DNA of 64,000 nucleotides, taken from contig JBDWUA010000015.1 in NCBI GenBank assembly GCA_039984715.1, positions 124,001-188,000 on the forward strand, in the 5' to 3' direction. Below, one piece after another: positions 24,368 through 33,416 of this stretch. This DNA comes from JABSSA01 sp039984715 (GTDB taxonomy: Bacteria > Pseudomonadota > Alphaproteobacteria > Rhodobacterales > Rhodobacteraceae). Position 1 is the stretch's first letter. Every line of letters begins with the position of its first letter. The position numbers and the translations under genes are program-made. The notes under the pieces are model-generated. The model made no database searches. It was not told where the DNA came from and saw nothing but the letters and a program-made list of their open reading frames with translations.

Positions 24368-24910
24368 TTAACGCTTAAAAGATCTACGTTCCGACAAGGC
24401 ACGCAATGTGTAGCCTGTGCGAATTTTTCCATAACGCCGACTGTCATCCCGGTAATTAGGATCTGATGGGACACACTTGCGACCACAAATTAGATCCACT
24501 CGGGCCCGTCGACCGTCCACGTACCAAAACCGGCCACCGGGCGTGGTAACGTAACCATCAATTTCCCAGTCCATGTCGAATTGTAGATCCGAAATCGAGG
24601 GTATCTCGTTATCAAACCCTGGCAGGTAAGCCCCATGTGTGTGATAGCTCGCCACGACTTCTGCACCGCGCGGAATTCGACGATAACGGCATTTGGCCTT
24701 GGTTCCGCGGAATGTTCTACTTGAAAACAGTGTGCCGTTGTTGCGGCGCAACAATAGTCCACAATATTCTCGATTGTTCTTGATCGAACGTTCTTGTAAA
24801 TCAGACAAGAGTTGTTTGGCGGCCGCCATTTCCTGAGCATTTTGCGCCTGTGCAGGACCCAATGTGACAACACACAAAAGCAAGGCAACTATTAACTGGC
24901 TATGTCGCAT
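24368..24910 (-). CDS. Secreted DUF4329-like protein
   Basis: A 180-residue exported protein. A signal peptide ends near residue 22 (LLLCVVTLGPAQA). The core with REYCGLLLRRNNGTLFSS, VVASYHTHGAYLPGFDNE, SDLQFDMDWEIDGYVTTPGG and FWYVDG matches the DUF4329 family, which has a JAB/MPN-like HxH...SxxD arrangement (HTHG ... PSISD). Relatives occur as stand-alone periplasmic proteins or toxin-end domains. Peptidase activity is possible but unproven. It is upstream of the transporter gene with 93 bp between. Confidence 0.65.
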   Translation of the reverse strand: MRHSQLIVALLLCVVTLGPAQAQNAQEMAAAKQLLSDLQERSIKNNREYCGLLLRRNNGTLFSSRTFRGTKAKCRYRRIPRGAEVVASYHTHGAYLPGFDNEIPSISDLQFDMDWEIDGYVTTPGGRFWYVDGRRARVDLICGRKCVPSDPNYRDDSRRYGKIRTGYTLRALSERRSFKR

Positions 24911-25261
24911 GAAGTTTCAATCCAAAAAAACACGTGATGACTTGTAACGATGCTCTGTCCAAGACTTCAAGCGACAGTCGATCAGTTCATTGTGAAAACA
25001 ACCAAAAGATCAGCCATCAACACTCCACCGGGACAAAGAGCCTGTCCGTAGAACATTGCTTTTCTCGAAGGGTGCACCAAAATTGTATAATAATATCCAA
25101 ACAGGACGTATTTATCCCCCAATTGCTCAAGGTGGAGAACGGGATTTCACGCCGTTATCAAATCCCCACTCGAATTGTAAATTCGAATGGTCTTTCACCA
25201 ATGCCCTGTGCAATGCGATAGAACGCGAGACGATTAAGACCATGTACATGAGGACGCCAAA
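24911..25261. other. Divergent promoter region with palindrome
   Basis: About 350 bp between the secreted protein gene (minus) and the SDR gene (plus). A TATAAT box is at 25087-25092. A perfect palindrome, TCGAATT-gta-AATTCGA (25170-25186), lies about 75 bp before the SDR start and could be an operator. No coding sequence is supported. Confidence 0.4.
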
Positions 25262-26005
25262 ATGGATCACATAGCCGGAAAAACAGTTGTTATCACAGGG
25301 GCAAGCCGCGGGATTGGTGCTGCCGCTGCGCGCCATCTGGCGGGCTTGAACGCACGCGTTGTCTTGGCGGCACGTGACGCTGACGCGCTTGCTGCATTGG
25401 CTGAAGAAACTGGCGGTTTGGCCGTGCCGTGTGACGTGGCAGATTACGCTCAGGTGGCCAACTTGATTGAAACGGCTGGCCCTGTGGACGTTCTGGTCAA
25501 CAACGCTGGTTTGATCGATCCCATTGCACGTCTAGAAGACAGTGACCCAGATGCGTGGGATCGGGTTGTGGATGTGAATTTCAAAGGCGTTTATCACGGC
25601 ATTCGCGCTGTATTGCCCCAAATGATCGCCCGCGGATCAGGGACAATTATCAACATCTCTTCGGGTGCAGCAACAAACGTACTGGAAGGGTGGAGCCATT
25701 ATTGCGCGACAAAGGCCGGGGTCCTATCGCTGACGCGTATGGTTCACAAAGAGGCTGGTGACGCTGGCGTGCGGTCTATCGGGCTTAGCCCCGGCACCGT
25801 TGCAACGAACATGCAACGCGAGATCAAGGCCAGTGGTCTGAACCCTGTCAGCCAGATGGAATGGGAAAGTCACATTCCTGCGGAATGGGTGGGTCAGGCT
25901 ATTGCAGGATTGATGGGCCCTGTTGGGGACAGCTTCCTAGGTCAAGACTTTACACTGAAGACCAATGAAGAACGCGCGTTGGTTGGTCTGCCTCCTTTGG
26001 GCTAA
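25262..26005 (+). CDS. Short-chain dehydrogenase/reductase
   Basis: A 247-residue classical SDR. The cofactor motif TGASRGIG is at 12-19, NNAG at 80-83, Ser133/134 in NISSG, and Tyr147/Lys151 in YCATK. Arg38 after the second strand (LAARDAD) suggests NADP(H). It is followed, after a 380-bp non-coding stretch, by an aldehyde dehydrogenase on the same strand; an alcohol-to-aldehyde-to-acid sequence is plausible but not shown. The start codon is the ATG at 25262, directly after AGGACGCCAAA. Confidence 0.87.
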   Translation: MDHIAGKTVVITGASRGIGAAAARHLAGLNARVVLAARDADALAALAEETGGLAVPCDVADYAQVANLIETAGPVDVLVNNAGLIDPIARLEDSDPDAWDRVVDVNFKGVYHGIRAVLPQMIARGSGTIINISSGAATNVLEGWSHYCATKAGVLSLTRMVHKEAGDAGVRSIGLSPGTVATNMQREIKASGLNPVSQMEWESHIPAEWVGQAIAGLMGPVGDSFLGQDFTLKTNEERALVGLPPLG

Positions 26006-26384
26006 GCTTGCTGGTCCACCAGAACAAAACATCGATGACAGTGTCCGGGTTTCGTTTCGAACAATTCGGGCACTGATTGCGCAAAAATAGCAACTGCCAT
26101 ACTGCATCGCGTGTGAACCACACACCCGCTGGGCGTCATCATCCGGTGTCAAAATTCCAATGTTGTCAGGCGTCACGTCATCCGACGCGAATGCAGCTGC
26201 TTTCACAATGGACGTGTTTTCCTAATCCCAAGCCTAAGGCAACGCGGTGATCCGCAACGAACAACTTTTCCGTCCGCAACAGGCGCGGATCGATACAATC
26301 CAAGGCATACAATTTCGCGCTTTCACATTCGAATTCCGCATTGCAAAACGTTTGGGCGAGATTCCTTTTTTGAAGGACATGATC
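26006..26384. other. Non-coding or decayed stretch before aldehyde dehydrogenase
   Basis: About 380 bp. A minus-strand frame (25937-26206) overlaps the SDR end and shows no family motif. The plus-strand frame that opens at 26247 is an upstream extension of the aldehyde dehydrogenase without a ribosome site. A small repeat CTGGT-cc-ACCAG (26009-26020) follows the SDR stop. Confidence 0.45.
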
Positions 26385-27908
26385 ATGTCAAATCTTGACG
26401 CCAACCTAAAGAAACTGGCTCCGCTTTTGGAACGGTATTCACATGGGTCATTTCTAAATCACATTGACGGCCAAGACGTCGCTGCGCGATCAGGGAATTG
26501 GATCGATGTCCATTCGCCAATCGATCACAGCCGGATCGGCGCCGTCCCGCGGTCGGGTACAGAGGATGTGGCAGAGGCCGCGACTGCTGCGAAACTTGCC
26601 TTTCCAGCGTGGCGGGACATGCCCGCCGAAAACCGCAAACCTATCTTGCACGCAATTGCTGATGCGATTGATGAACGTGCCGAGGAAATTGGGTTGCTCG
26701 AAGCGTGGGACACTGGTCAACCACTACGCTTTGTCGCCAACACAGCCGAGCGTAGTTCCGCAAATTTCCGGTTCTTTGCCGACAAAGCACCCGCTGCAAA
26801 TGATGGGTTATTTCTGCCCTCATCTAAGTTGATGAACATCACGACACGCGTACCCATCGGACCGGTTGGTATCATCACGCCGTGGAACACGCCGTTCATG
26901 CTCGACACATGGAAAATCGCGCCCGCTTTGGCCGCTGGCTGCACCGTCGTATTGAAACCCGCCGAGCTCGCGCCCGTGACGGCACGCTTGTTGATGGACA
27001 TCTGCATCGATTGCGGCCTTCCACCCGGCGTTCTCAATCTTGTCAACGGAATGGGCGAAGAAGCCGGGCGCGCATTGACCCAAAACCGGGACATTCGCGC
27101 AATCGCATTTGTCGGAGAAGGCGCAACCGGCAGCGCAATTATGGCCCAAGGTGCGCCGACTTTGAAACGCGTTCATTTCGAGTTGGGCGGCAAAAACCCC
27201 ATTCTGGTTTTTGACGACGCTGACATGGACCGCGCTTTGGATGCCGCCCTTCTCAGCATTTATGCTTTGAACGGTCAGCGATGTACGTCTTCATCGCGAT
27301 TGCTTGTCCAAGACAGTATCGCAGACGAATTTGAAACGCGTCTGGCCGACCGCGCGGCTGCCATCAAAGTGGGTCATCCTTTGGACCCCGCGACAGAAGT
27401 TGGCCCGCTTATTCACGCAACCCAATTCAAAAAAGTCATGTCCTATATCGAAGCGGGTCAAAAATCCGGGGCGACTTTGGCAACCGGCGGCGTTCCTGTT
27501 GGCGCAGATGACACGCTTTGCATCGCGCCAGCATTATTCACCCAAGCGACGAACGACATGTCCATTTCGCGTGACGAGATTTTTGGACCGGTCCTGACAT
27601 CCATTCGGTTTTCGACTGAACAAGAGGCAATCGAGATTGCAAATGATACCGATTACGGGCTGACGGGGTATGTCTGGACCAATGAGCTGACGCGGGCCTT
27701 GCGGGTCACTAATGCGCTAGATGCGGGCATGATCTGGGTCAACTCAGAGAATGTCCGCCACCTACCTGCCCCGTTCGGAGGAATGAAATCATCCGGGATT
27801 GGTCGCGATGGCGGTGATTGGAGCTTTGATTTTTACATGGAACAGAAAATGGTCGGGTTCGCGACAAGCGCGCATGCCATTTCAAAGATGGGAACACAGT
27901 CCTCTTGA
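26385..27908 (+). CDS. NAD(P)-dependent aldehyde dehydrogenase
   Basis: A 507-residue ALDH-superfamily enzyme that oxidises an aldehyde to an acid. The general base Glu266 is in FELGGKNP and the nucleophile Cys300 in NGQRCTSSSR. The cofactor region with ITPWNTPF (165-172) and VVLKPAELAP is intact. The pattern resembles 5-carboxymethyl-2-hydroxymuconate semialdehyde and betaine/gamma-guanidinobutyraldehyde dehydrogenases. The ATG at 26385 has AAGGA 7 nt upstream; the open frame to 26247 is not used. It converges with glk, only 11 bp apart. Confidence 0.9.
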   Translation: MSNLDANLKKLAPLLERYSHGSFLNHIDGQDVAARSGNWIDVHSPIDHSRIGAVPRSGTEDVAEAATAAKLAFPAWRDMPAENRKPILHAIADAIDERAEEIGLLEAWDTGQPLRFVANTAERSSANFRFFADKAPAANDGLFLPSSKLMNITTRVPIGPVGIITPWNTPFMLDTWKIAPALAAGCTVVLKPAELAPVTARLLMDICIDCGLPPGVLNLVNGMGEEAGRALTQNRDIRAIAFVGEGATGSAIMAQGAPTLKRVHFELGGKNPILVFDDADMDRALDAALLSIYALNGQRCTSSSRLLVQDSIADEFETRLADRAAAIKVGHPLDPATEVGPLIHATQFKKVMSYIEAGQKSGATLATGGVPVGADDTLCIAPALFTQATNDMSISRDEIFGPVLTSIRFSTEQEAIEIANDTDYGLTGYVWTNELTRALRVTNALDAGMIWVNSENVRHLPAPFGGMKSSGIGRDGGDWSFDFYMEQKMVGFATSAHAISKMGTQSS

Positions 27909-27919
27909 TATATTCCGCC

Positions 27920-28849
27920 TCAGGACTCGCCAAGCAAATGCGCGGCGCAGCCCCCTAACGCGACACTGTCCGACACGATCAGATAGGCTGGCAATCGTGC
28001 GAATTGCCCGTCGAAATTCTGATCCGATCGCAATGGTTCCAACACTCGGTCACGTCGATCAGGGGCAAGCAATGTTCGCGCCATAGAGCCGTTGAAAAAA
28101 ATACCTGCGCGCGGGAAATACATATAGGCAATTTCACGCACCATTAGCCCAAATGCGACGGTCACAATATCCAGTGCGGTTTTTGCATTAGGGTCGTCAC
28201 TTTGGGCAATGTCCTTGGCGCTTTCTGCATTGATCCCCATGACACGTCCAAGGTTCAAAAGACCAATACCCGAAAACAGATTTTCGACGCTTTCAAAGGA
28301 CGACGTATCTGGCACATGCTGTTCCAAATAGGCCAATACAGGGGCCGGCAAACTGGCGTGGCCCAGTTCGGCGGAAAATGTTGCCCCGCTTGATGTATCG
28401 ACTGCAGCGACGTTAAATCCGGTCCCCAATCCGACAACCAACGCTTGCCCCGATTGTCGCAATTGCGCGCCCTCGTGCAATGGTTCGACGGCGTCAGGCG
28501 CAATGGTTGGCACGGCTTTGGCAAGGGCCTCAAGATCGTTTATCAGCTTGACCCGATTTGCACCAAGCTTGGCTCCCAAACTGTCAGCGTCAAAATCCCA
28601 GTTGCGATTTGTCAGACGCGCTTTCTTGCCATCCACCGGACCGGCAACCGCAATAACAATCTCTTTCGGCTGAGGTGCATCCTTAAGATAACTGCACACC
28701 AGTTCATCGAAACAACCAACGTCTTTGTTGGGACGGCTGGTCACACTGTCTTTTAAAACACCCAACGCACCCACACGCGCCAAACGCGTATTCGTGCCTC
28801 CAACATCGGCCACAAGGCCAAACGGCTCTGTGCCGCTAGTTTGGTTCAT
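27920..28849 (-). CDS. glk: Glucokinase
   Basis: A 309-residue sugar kinase of the bacterial glucokinase family (PF02685 type). The phosphate-binding motif DVGGTNTR is at 15-22, NDLEALA at about 107-113, and GLGTGFNVAAV near 145-155, with the conserved GAELGHASLPAP-like segment (SAELGHASLP). It phosphorylates glucose with ATP in the cytosol. Its ATG overlaps the stop of the xylG-like ATPase gene, so it is the last gene of the sugar transporter operon; this suggests that the transporter also takes up glucose. Confidence 0.88.
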   Translation of the reverse strand: MNQTSGTEPFGLVADVGGTNTRLARVGALGVLKDSVTSRPNKDVGCFDELVCSYLKDAPQPKEIVIAVAGPVDGKKARLTNRNWDFDADSLGAKLGANRVKLINDLEALAKAVPTIAPDAVEPLHEGAQLRQSGQALVVGLGTGFNVAAVDTSSGATFSAELGHASLPAPVLAYLEQHVPDTSSFESVENLFSGIGLLNLGRVMGINAESAKDIAQSDDPNAKTALDIVTVAFGLMVREIAYMYFPRAGIFFNGSMARTLLAPDRRDRVLEPLRSDQNFDGQFARLPAYLIVSDSVALGGCAAHLLGES

Positions 28850-29601
28850 TACGAATCGCCCGGTTTTTTACCTAGAATAATCATGCTGAGCAGGTCATCG
28901 TCTGTGACGTCGGCAACGTCAACCGTTCCGACCAATTGCCCGTTTTTCATAACGCTGGCCCGATCACATAATTCCATGACATCATGAATGTCGTGACTGA
29001 TCAGGAAAATTCCGATGCCGTCCGCCTTCAGTTGTTGGATAAGCTCAGACACCATTTGAGTTTCATGCGGGCCCAACGCGGCCGTTGGTTCGTCCATGAT
29101 CAATATACGCGCATCAAAATAAACGGCGCGCGCAATGGCAACAGACTGCCTTTGACCCCCCGATAATGCACTGACCGGTTCCGCGAACTTTTTAAAGTTT
29201 GGGTTCAGACGCGCCATGATTTTGCGCGCTTCAGCCTCCATCGCGTCATCGTCGACAAAACCGGCTCCAGTCACCAATTCGCGGCCCAAAAACAAATTGG
29301 ATGCAGCGTCTAGGTTATCCGCTAGGGCAAGCGTCTGATAGATCGTTTCAATGTTATAGGTCCGCGCGTCCCGTGGGTTTTGAATGTCAGCCTTTTCGCC
29401 ATTGATCCGAATTTCCCCACTATCCATTTGATACGCGCCGGATAGGATTTTGATCAATGTGGATTTACCCGCACCGTTGTGACCCAGAAGGCCGACAACT
29501 TCGCCCGGCATGAGATCAACTGAAACGCTGTCAACAGCGCGGATACCACCAAAGCTGATGGAAATGTCTTTCATCTCAACAAGAGGTGTTTGCGTGTTCA
29601 T
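28849..29601 (-). CDS. xylG: Sugar ABC transporter ATP-binding protein (single domain, XylG-like)
   Basis: A 250-residue ATPase. Walker [10 protein letters not shown] is at 40-48, the signature [15 protein letters not shown] near 145-160, and Walker [12 protein letters not shown] near 166-176. It resembles one half of the RbsA/XylG family, which usually has two fused ATPase domains in about 500 residues; the single-domain form occurs in FrcA-type and some xylose systems and works as a homodimer. It lies between the permease gene (13 nt gap) and glk (4-nt overlap). Confidence 0.88.
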   Translation of the reverse strand: MNTQTPLVEMKDISISFGGIRAVDSVSVDLMPGEVVGLLGHNGAGKSTLIKILSGAYQMDSGEIRINGEKADIQNPRDARTYNIETIYQTLALADNLDAASNLFLGRELVTGAGFVDDDAMEAEARKIMARLNPNFKKFAEPVSALSGGQRQSVAIARAVYFDARILIMDEPTAALGPHETQMVSELIQQLKADGIGIFLISHDIHDVMELCDRASVMKNGQLVGTVDVADVTDDDLLSMIILGKKPGDS

Positions 29602-29613
29602 GACGTCTCTCCC

Positions 29614-30879
29614 TTACACGCCTGCGCGGCGGCGATATACGATGTCGACCCAAACGGCGAAGACCAAGACCAGGCCAACGACAATGGATTGTAGCGGTGC
29701 ATCGACACCGACAGACGCCATACCAGATTGCAAAGACTGCATGATGACGGCTCCGATCACGGCACCATAAATGGTTCCGAACCCTCCGGCCAATGCAGTG
29801 CCGCCGATCACAGCAGCGGCGATAACGCGCAATTCGTCTAACGTCCCGAGGCCCACATCCACTGCCCCCAAGCGGGCCGACGCAATCACAGCGGACAAAC
29901 CTGTCAATGCCCCCATCAACGCAAAGACCTTAACGGTCAAAAGGCGCGTATTGATGCCGGATAATTCTGCGGCTTCGGGATTGCCCCCTGTCGCATAGAT
30001 GTATCGCCCAAAGCGGGTGCGTTGCGAAACGATGGTCATTAACACCGTTACGATCAAAAGGATCACAACCGGGATCGCGACCCCGTGGTAAAGCGTTAGC
30101 CCTTCGACGACTTCAACGCCGCGCGCCTCAGCGATACGCGGCAATGCGCCTTTGGCGATTGGATAGCTGTTCATGACCCAAACAAAACAGATCACCAAAC
30201 CACCCGCGAGCCCCATCAAAATGGCTTCGGCCCAGAATGGTTTGACGACAAAGCCGTGACTGGATTTGCGACGACGACTGAGAAGGATCAACACAACGGA
30301 AATGACCGCTGCCAATATGCCAAAAGCCCAGGATATGGTTTCACCCAACGTGCCGTCTGCACCTCCGCCCAACAATCTGTAAGTGGGATCAAGCGGCGCT
30401 TGCGTTTGACCTTTGGTCACCCACCACATCGCGCCGCGATAAACCAGCAAACCACCTAGTGTCACGATGAAGGACGGAACCGTCAGGTATCCGACCACCC
30501 AACCCTGAAACGCACCAAGGATCGACCCCATGAAAATGGCGGCGGCCACTGCAATAATCCAGATGGACCAATGCCCCAGACCAACCATTTCCGGAAGCCA
30601 TTGCACTTGCAGTGCGGCGACTGTCATCCCGATAAAACCCAACATCGAACCAACGGAAAGGTCGATATTGCGGGTGACGATGACAAACACCATGCCCGTC
30701 GCCATAACCGCAACAGAAGCGGTCTGAACGGATAAGTTAAACAAGTTGCGCGGGGTCAAGAAGCGCCCGCCCGTGAAAAGATCGAACGCGATCCATAAGA
30801 CGATCAACGCTCCGATCATTCCCAACAATCGGGCATCGATACCCAGCTTGTTGATCAAATTTTTGGCCTGGTTCTGCAT
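29614..30879 (-). CDS. xylH: Sugar ABC transporter permease (XylH-like)
   Basis: A 421-residue inner-membrane permease of the BPD_transp_2 (ribose/xylose) type. About ten hydrophobic helices are visible. Family segments are FNLSVQTASVAVMATGMVF, the NIDLSVGSMLGF loop, GRYIYATGGNPEAAELSGIN and VIGGTALAGGFGTIYGAVIG. The length over 390 residues is characteristic of XylH rather than RbsC. The ATG at 30879 has AGAGG 8 nt upstream; an in-frame TTG two codons earlier is not needed. It is separated from xylF by a hairpin. Confidence 0.9.
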   Translation of the reverse strand: MQNQAKNLINKLGIDARLLGMIGALIVLWIAFDLFTGGRFLTPRNLFNLSVQTASVAVMATGMVFVIVTRNIDLSVGSMLGFIGMTVAALQVQWLPEMVGLGHWSIWIIAVAAAIFMGSILGAFQGWVVGYLTVPSFIVTLGGLLVYRGAMWWVTKGQTQAPLDPTYRLLGGGADGTLGETISWAFGILAAVISVVLILLSRRRKSSHGFVVKPFWAEAILMGLAGGLVICFVWVMNSYPIAKGALPRIAEARGVEVVEGLTLYHGVAIPVVILLIVTVLMTIVSQRTRFGRYIYATGGNPEAAELSGINTRLLTVKVFALMGALTGLSAVIASARLGAVDVGLGTLDELRVIAAAVIGGTALAGGFGTIYGAVIGAVIMQSLQSGMASVGVDAPLQSIVVGLVLVFAVWVDIVYRRRAGV

Positions 30880-30990
30880 GTGCAAGACCTCTCAGGTCGC
30901 ATGATTTGTTTTCGCAAGACAACGGTGCGCGCGGTTTCATCCGCAACAGTATTCTTTGTCCGTCAACTTGTCAGGGGAATTTAAAGAGGA

Positions 30991-31014
30991 CCTTCGGCCC
31001 CAGAAGGCCGAAGG
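30991..31014 (-). terminator. Hairpin between xylF and xylH
   Basis: CCTTCGGCC and GGCCGAAGG form a perfect 9-bp stem with a 6-nt loop, 15 nt past the xylF stop. The minus-strand flank has only a weak U-run (CCTCTTTAAATT). It probably stabilises or attenuates the transcript so that the binding protein exceeds the membrane parts. Confidence 0.6.
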
Positions 31015-31028
31015 CATTTAGGAGGTGC

Positions 31029-32042
31029 TTAGTTGCACACAGCCAAGGACGAGCCCGCGCATAATGCGTCTTTGGCGATCCATCCTGCGTCCAGAACAAC
31101 ATTCAGGTTGTCCTTTGTCACAGGAACGGGTGCCAAGAAAATCGAGTTCAAAGTTGTACCCGATGGGGATGTCCATTCAGCCGCACCGGCAACGGCGTCA
31201 CCGCCAGCCAAAGCAACGGCGATTTCGCCAGCAGCCTTACCAAGGGCGCGTGCGTCTTTCCATACGGATACGGTTTGCGTACCCGTCGCAACACGGTTCA
31301 ACGCAGCGTGGTCGCCGTCTTGACCCGAAACCGGGATGCCGGCCATGCCTTGCGCGGTCAGTGCAGCAACAACGCCACCCGCTGTACCGTCGTTTGACGC
31401 GACGACTGCATCAACTTTGTTGTCTTGCGCTGTCAGGATCTGTTCCATGTTGCGCTGTGCATTCGCGGGAACCCAACCATCTGTATACGCTTCGCCAACG
31501 ATAGTGATGTCACCCGCGTCGATTGCTGCTTGCAGGATTTCCTGCTGACCACCGCGCAAAAAGTCTGCGTTTGGATCCGTCGGTGACCCTTTGATCATGA
31601 CATAGTTGCCTTTTGGCTGCGCTTCCAAAACGGCGCGCGCCTGCATCCGGCCAACTTCGACGTTGTCGAATGTCAGGTAAAATGCACGGTTGTCTTCGAT
31701 CAAACGGTCATACGCGACGACTGGAATGCCTTCGTCAGATGCGGCCTGAACTGCTGGTCCAATGGACGATGCGTCTTGGGCAAGGATGATCAGTGCATTT
31801 GCACCCTGCGCAATCAACGATTCAACATCTGCAAGCTGCTTGCCTGACGAGGATTGAGCGTCGGCAGAAATGTAAGTTGCACCAGCCGCTTCCAAAGCTG
31901 CTTTCATCGCCGCTTCGTCGGTTTTCCAGCGTTCTTCCTGGAAATTCGACCAGCTGACGCCCACTGTTATGTCGGCTGCCAAAGCCGCTGTTCCGACAAC
32001 GGTTGCTGCAAATACCACAGCTGCGGTTTTCATGAACTTCAT
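31029..32042 (-). CDS. xylF: Xylose ABC transporter substrate-binding protein
   Basis: A 337-residue periplasmic sugar-binding protein (type I fold). The signal peptide ends near residue 23 ([12 protein letters not shown]). The segments [49 protein letters not shown] and [16 protein letters not shown] closely follow XylF. The ATG at 32042 has GGGAGG 5 nt upstream; the frame extends 7 codons further without need. It is the first gene of xylF-H-G-glk, and its promoter carries the 12-bp palindrome shared with the xylB/rpe promoter. Confidence 0.93.
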   Translation of the reverse strand: MKFMKTAAVVFAATVVGTAALAADITVGVSWSNFQEERWKTDEAAMKAALEAAGATYISADAQSSSGKQLADVESLIAQGANALIILAQDASSIGPAVQAASDEGIPVVAYDRLIEDNRAFYLTFDNVEVGRMQARAVLEAQPKGNYVMIKGSPTDPNADFLRGGQQEILQAAIDAGDITIVGEAYTDGWVPANAQRNMEQILTAQDNKVDAVVASNDGTAGGVVAALTAQGMAGIPVSGQDGDHAALNRVATGTQTVSVWKDARALGKAAGEIAVALAGGDAVAGAAEWTSPSGTTLNSIFLAPVPVTKDNLNVVLDAGWIAKDALCAGSSLAVCN

Positions 32043-32102
32043 GTGTTCCTCCCTTGGATACACCCCGACTCAATTCACCGGGACACGATAGAATCACTAT
32101 GA

Positions 32103-32135
32103 TCCAATTTAATTCGGAACGCAAATTAAATTGGA
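32103..32135. promoter_or_regulatory. Operator palindrome at the xylF/ROK promoter
   Basis: TCCAATTTAATT (32103-32114) and its exact reverse complement (32124-32135) are separated by 9 bp. The site lies between xylF and the divergent ROK regulator, 61 bp before the xylF start and 82 bp before the regulator start. A near copy with the same spacing is at 39009-39034. It is the likely binding site of the ROK repressor. Confidence 0.7.
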
Positions 32136-32216
32136 CAATGCGTTTTTTTTCGCGCAGAGTTGACCCGAGAGCCGAAAAGATAGAATGTTCGGCGCGTCTA
32201 AAAAGTGTTGTTTATC

Positions 32217-33416
32217 ATGGCCTTTGGTCACCAACGTTCTGAAAGTCTTCGACTGCTGTTGCGAGAGATTGCGCAATCCGGACCGATTCCTCGGATCGAT
32301 CTGTCAGAACGAACAGGTATCAGCCGCGCAACCGTCACAACGATAACAGCCGATCTGCTACGCGGTGGCCTGATCGAAGAAATTACGCCTCCAAAAGACA
32401 TTGATGCGCGGCGCGGTCGTCCAAAGGTCAACCTAAAGATTTCAGGCGGTGCCCGACTTGTGGCTGGGATCAAGGTTTCCGATTCTTCTTTGTCTTTCGT
32501 GTTGATGGATTTTGAGGGCGCCGACCTTGTCGCCTTGGATTGCCCCTTGAAACCAGGACGTCACAAACCCGAAGACTTGGCCGAAGCCATTGCCGAAGGG
32601 TTGCAGTCATTGGCCTTGGTGGCGAACATCGAAACCAAAGATATATCTGGCGTTGGCGTCGCATTAGCCGGTCTCATTCGGGCCGACACTGGGTTGGTTT
32701 ATTGGTCCCCGTCCCTGACGCAACGCAATGTGAATTTTGTGGACGTGTTGACCACGCGGTTGAATTGCCCAGTGTTCGTCGACAATGATGCCAACCTTGT
32801 TGCCATGGCCGAAGCTGAATTTGGACATGGTCGCAAGCATTCAGATTTCATCGTCGTGACGATTGAAAGCGGCGTCGGCATGGGCATTGTCATCGGTGGA
32901 CAGTTATACCGTGGCGCCCGTGGCTCGGGTGGTGAATTTGGTCATACCAAAGTCCAGTTGGAAGGCGCTCTGTGTCGCTGCGGACAACGTGGCTGTCTAG
33001 AAGCCTACGTGGCTGATTACGCCCTTCAGCGCGAAGCCGCCAGTGTCGGGTTGGTCGCTTCTGATCTGATAACTCAAGATGCCGTTACAAAGGTTTTGAC
33101 AGCCGCCAAAAACAACGATGCCCTCGCCAAAAGCGTGGTTGATCGGGCCGGACGCATGTTTGCTTTGGGGCTAGCTAATTTGGTGAATATTTTCGATCCC
33201 GAACTGATCATTTTGGCCGGCGAGCAGATGCAATTTGATCATCTTTATGCCGAAACTGTCATCGAACAAATGCGCAAATCCATCGTGGATATCGACAAAC
33301 CACCGCCCGAAGTCGTCGTCCACAAATGGGGCAATGCCATGTGGGCCCGTGGCGCGGCGGCCTTTGCGCTTGATTACATTCGTGATCTGGCTGTGGATGA
33401 CTTAGAAGATGCGTAA
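32217..33416 (+). CDS. ROK-family transcriptional regulator of the xylose locus
   Basis: A 399-residue ROK protein. An N-terminal winged helix (about 15-60, IPRIDLSERTGISRATVTTI) precedes the sugar-kinase-like domain with VDNDANLVAMAEAEFGHG and a zinc motif GHTKVQ...CRCGQRGCLEAY (GH, CxCGxxGC). This matches XylR/NagC-type repressors that bind a sugar as inducer. The ATG at 32217 was chosen over a GTG at 32205; neither has a strong ribosome site. It is divergent from xylF, and the same palindrome occurs before xylB and rpe. The stop overlaps the start of the VCBS-repeat gene by 8 nt. Confidence 0.88.
   Translation: MAFGHQRSESLRLLLREIAQSGPIPRIDLSERTGISRATVTTITADLLRGGLIEEITPPKDIDARRGRPKVNLKISGGARLVAGIKVSDSSLSFVLMDFEGADLVALDCPLKPGRHKPEDLAEAIAEGLQSLALVANIETKDISGVGVALAGLIRADTGLVYWSPSLTQRNVNFVDVLTTRLNCPVFVDNDANLVAMAEAEFGHGRKHSDFIVVTIESGVGMGIVIGGQLYRGARGSGGEFGHTKVQLEGALCRCGQRGCLEAYVADYALQREAASVGLVASDLITQDAVTKVLTAAKNNDALAKSVVDRAGRMFALGLANLVNIFDPELIILAGEQMQFDHLYAETVIEQMRKSIVDIDKPPPEVVVHKWGNAMWARGAAAFALDYIRDLAVDDLEDA

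Noticed and set aside
25937..26206. 89-codon minus-strand frame after the SDR gene
   Set aside because: Overlaps the SDR coding end on the opposite strand and has no recognisable domain.
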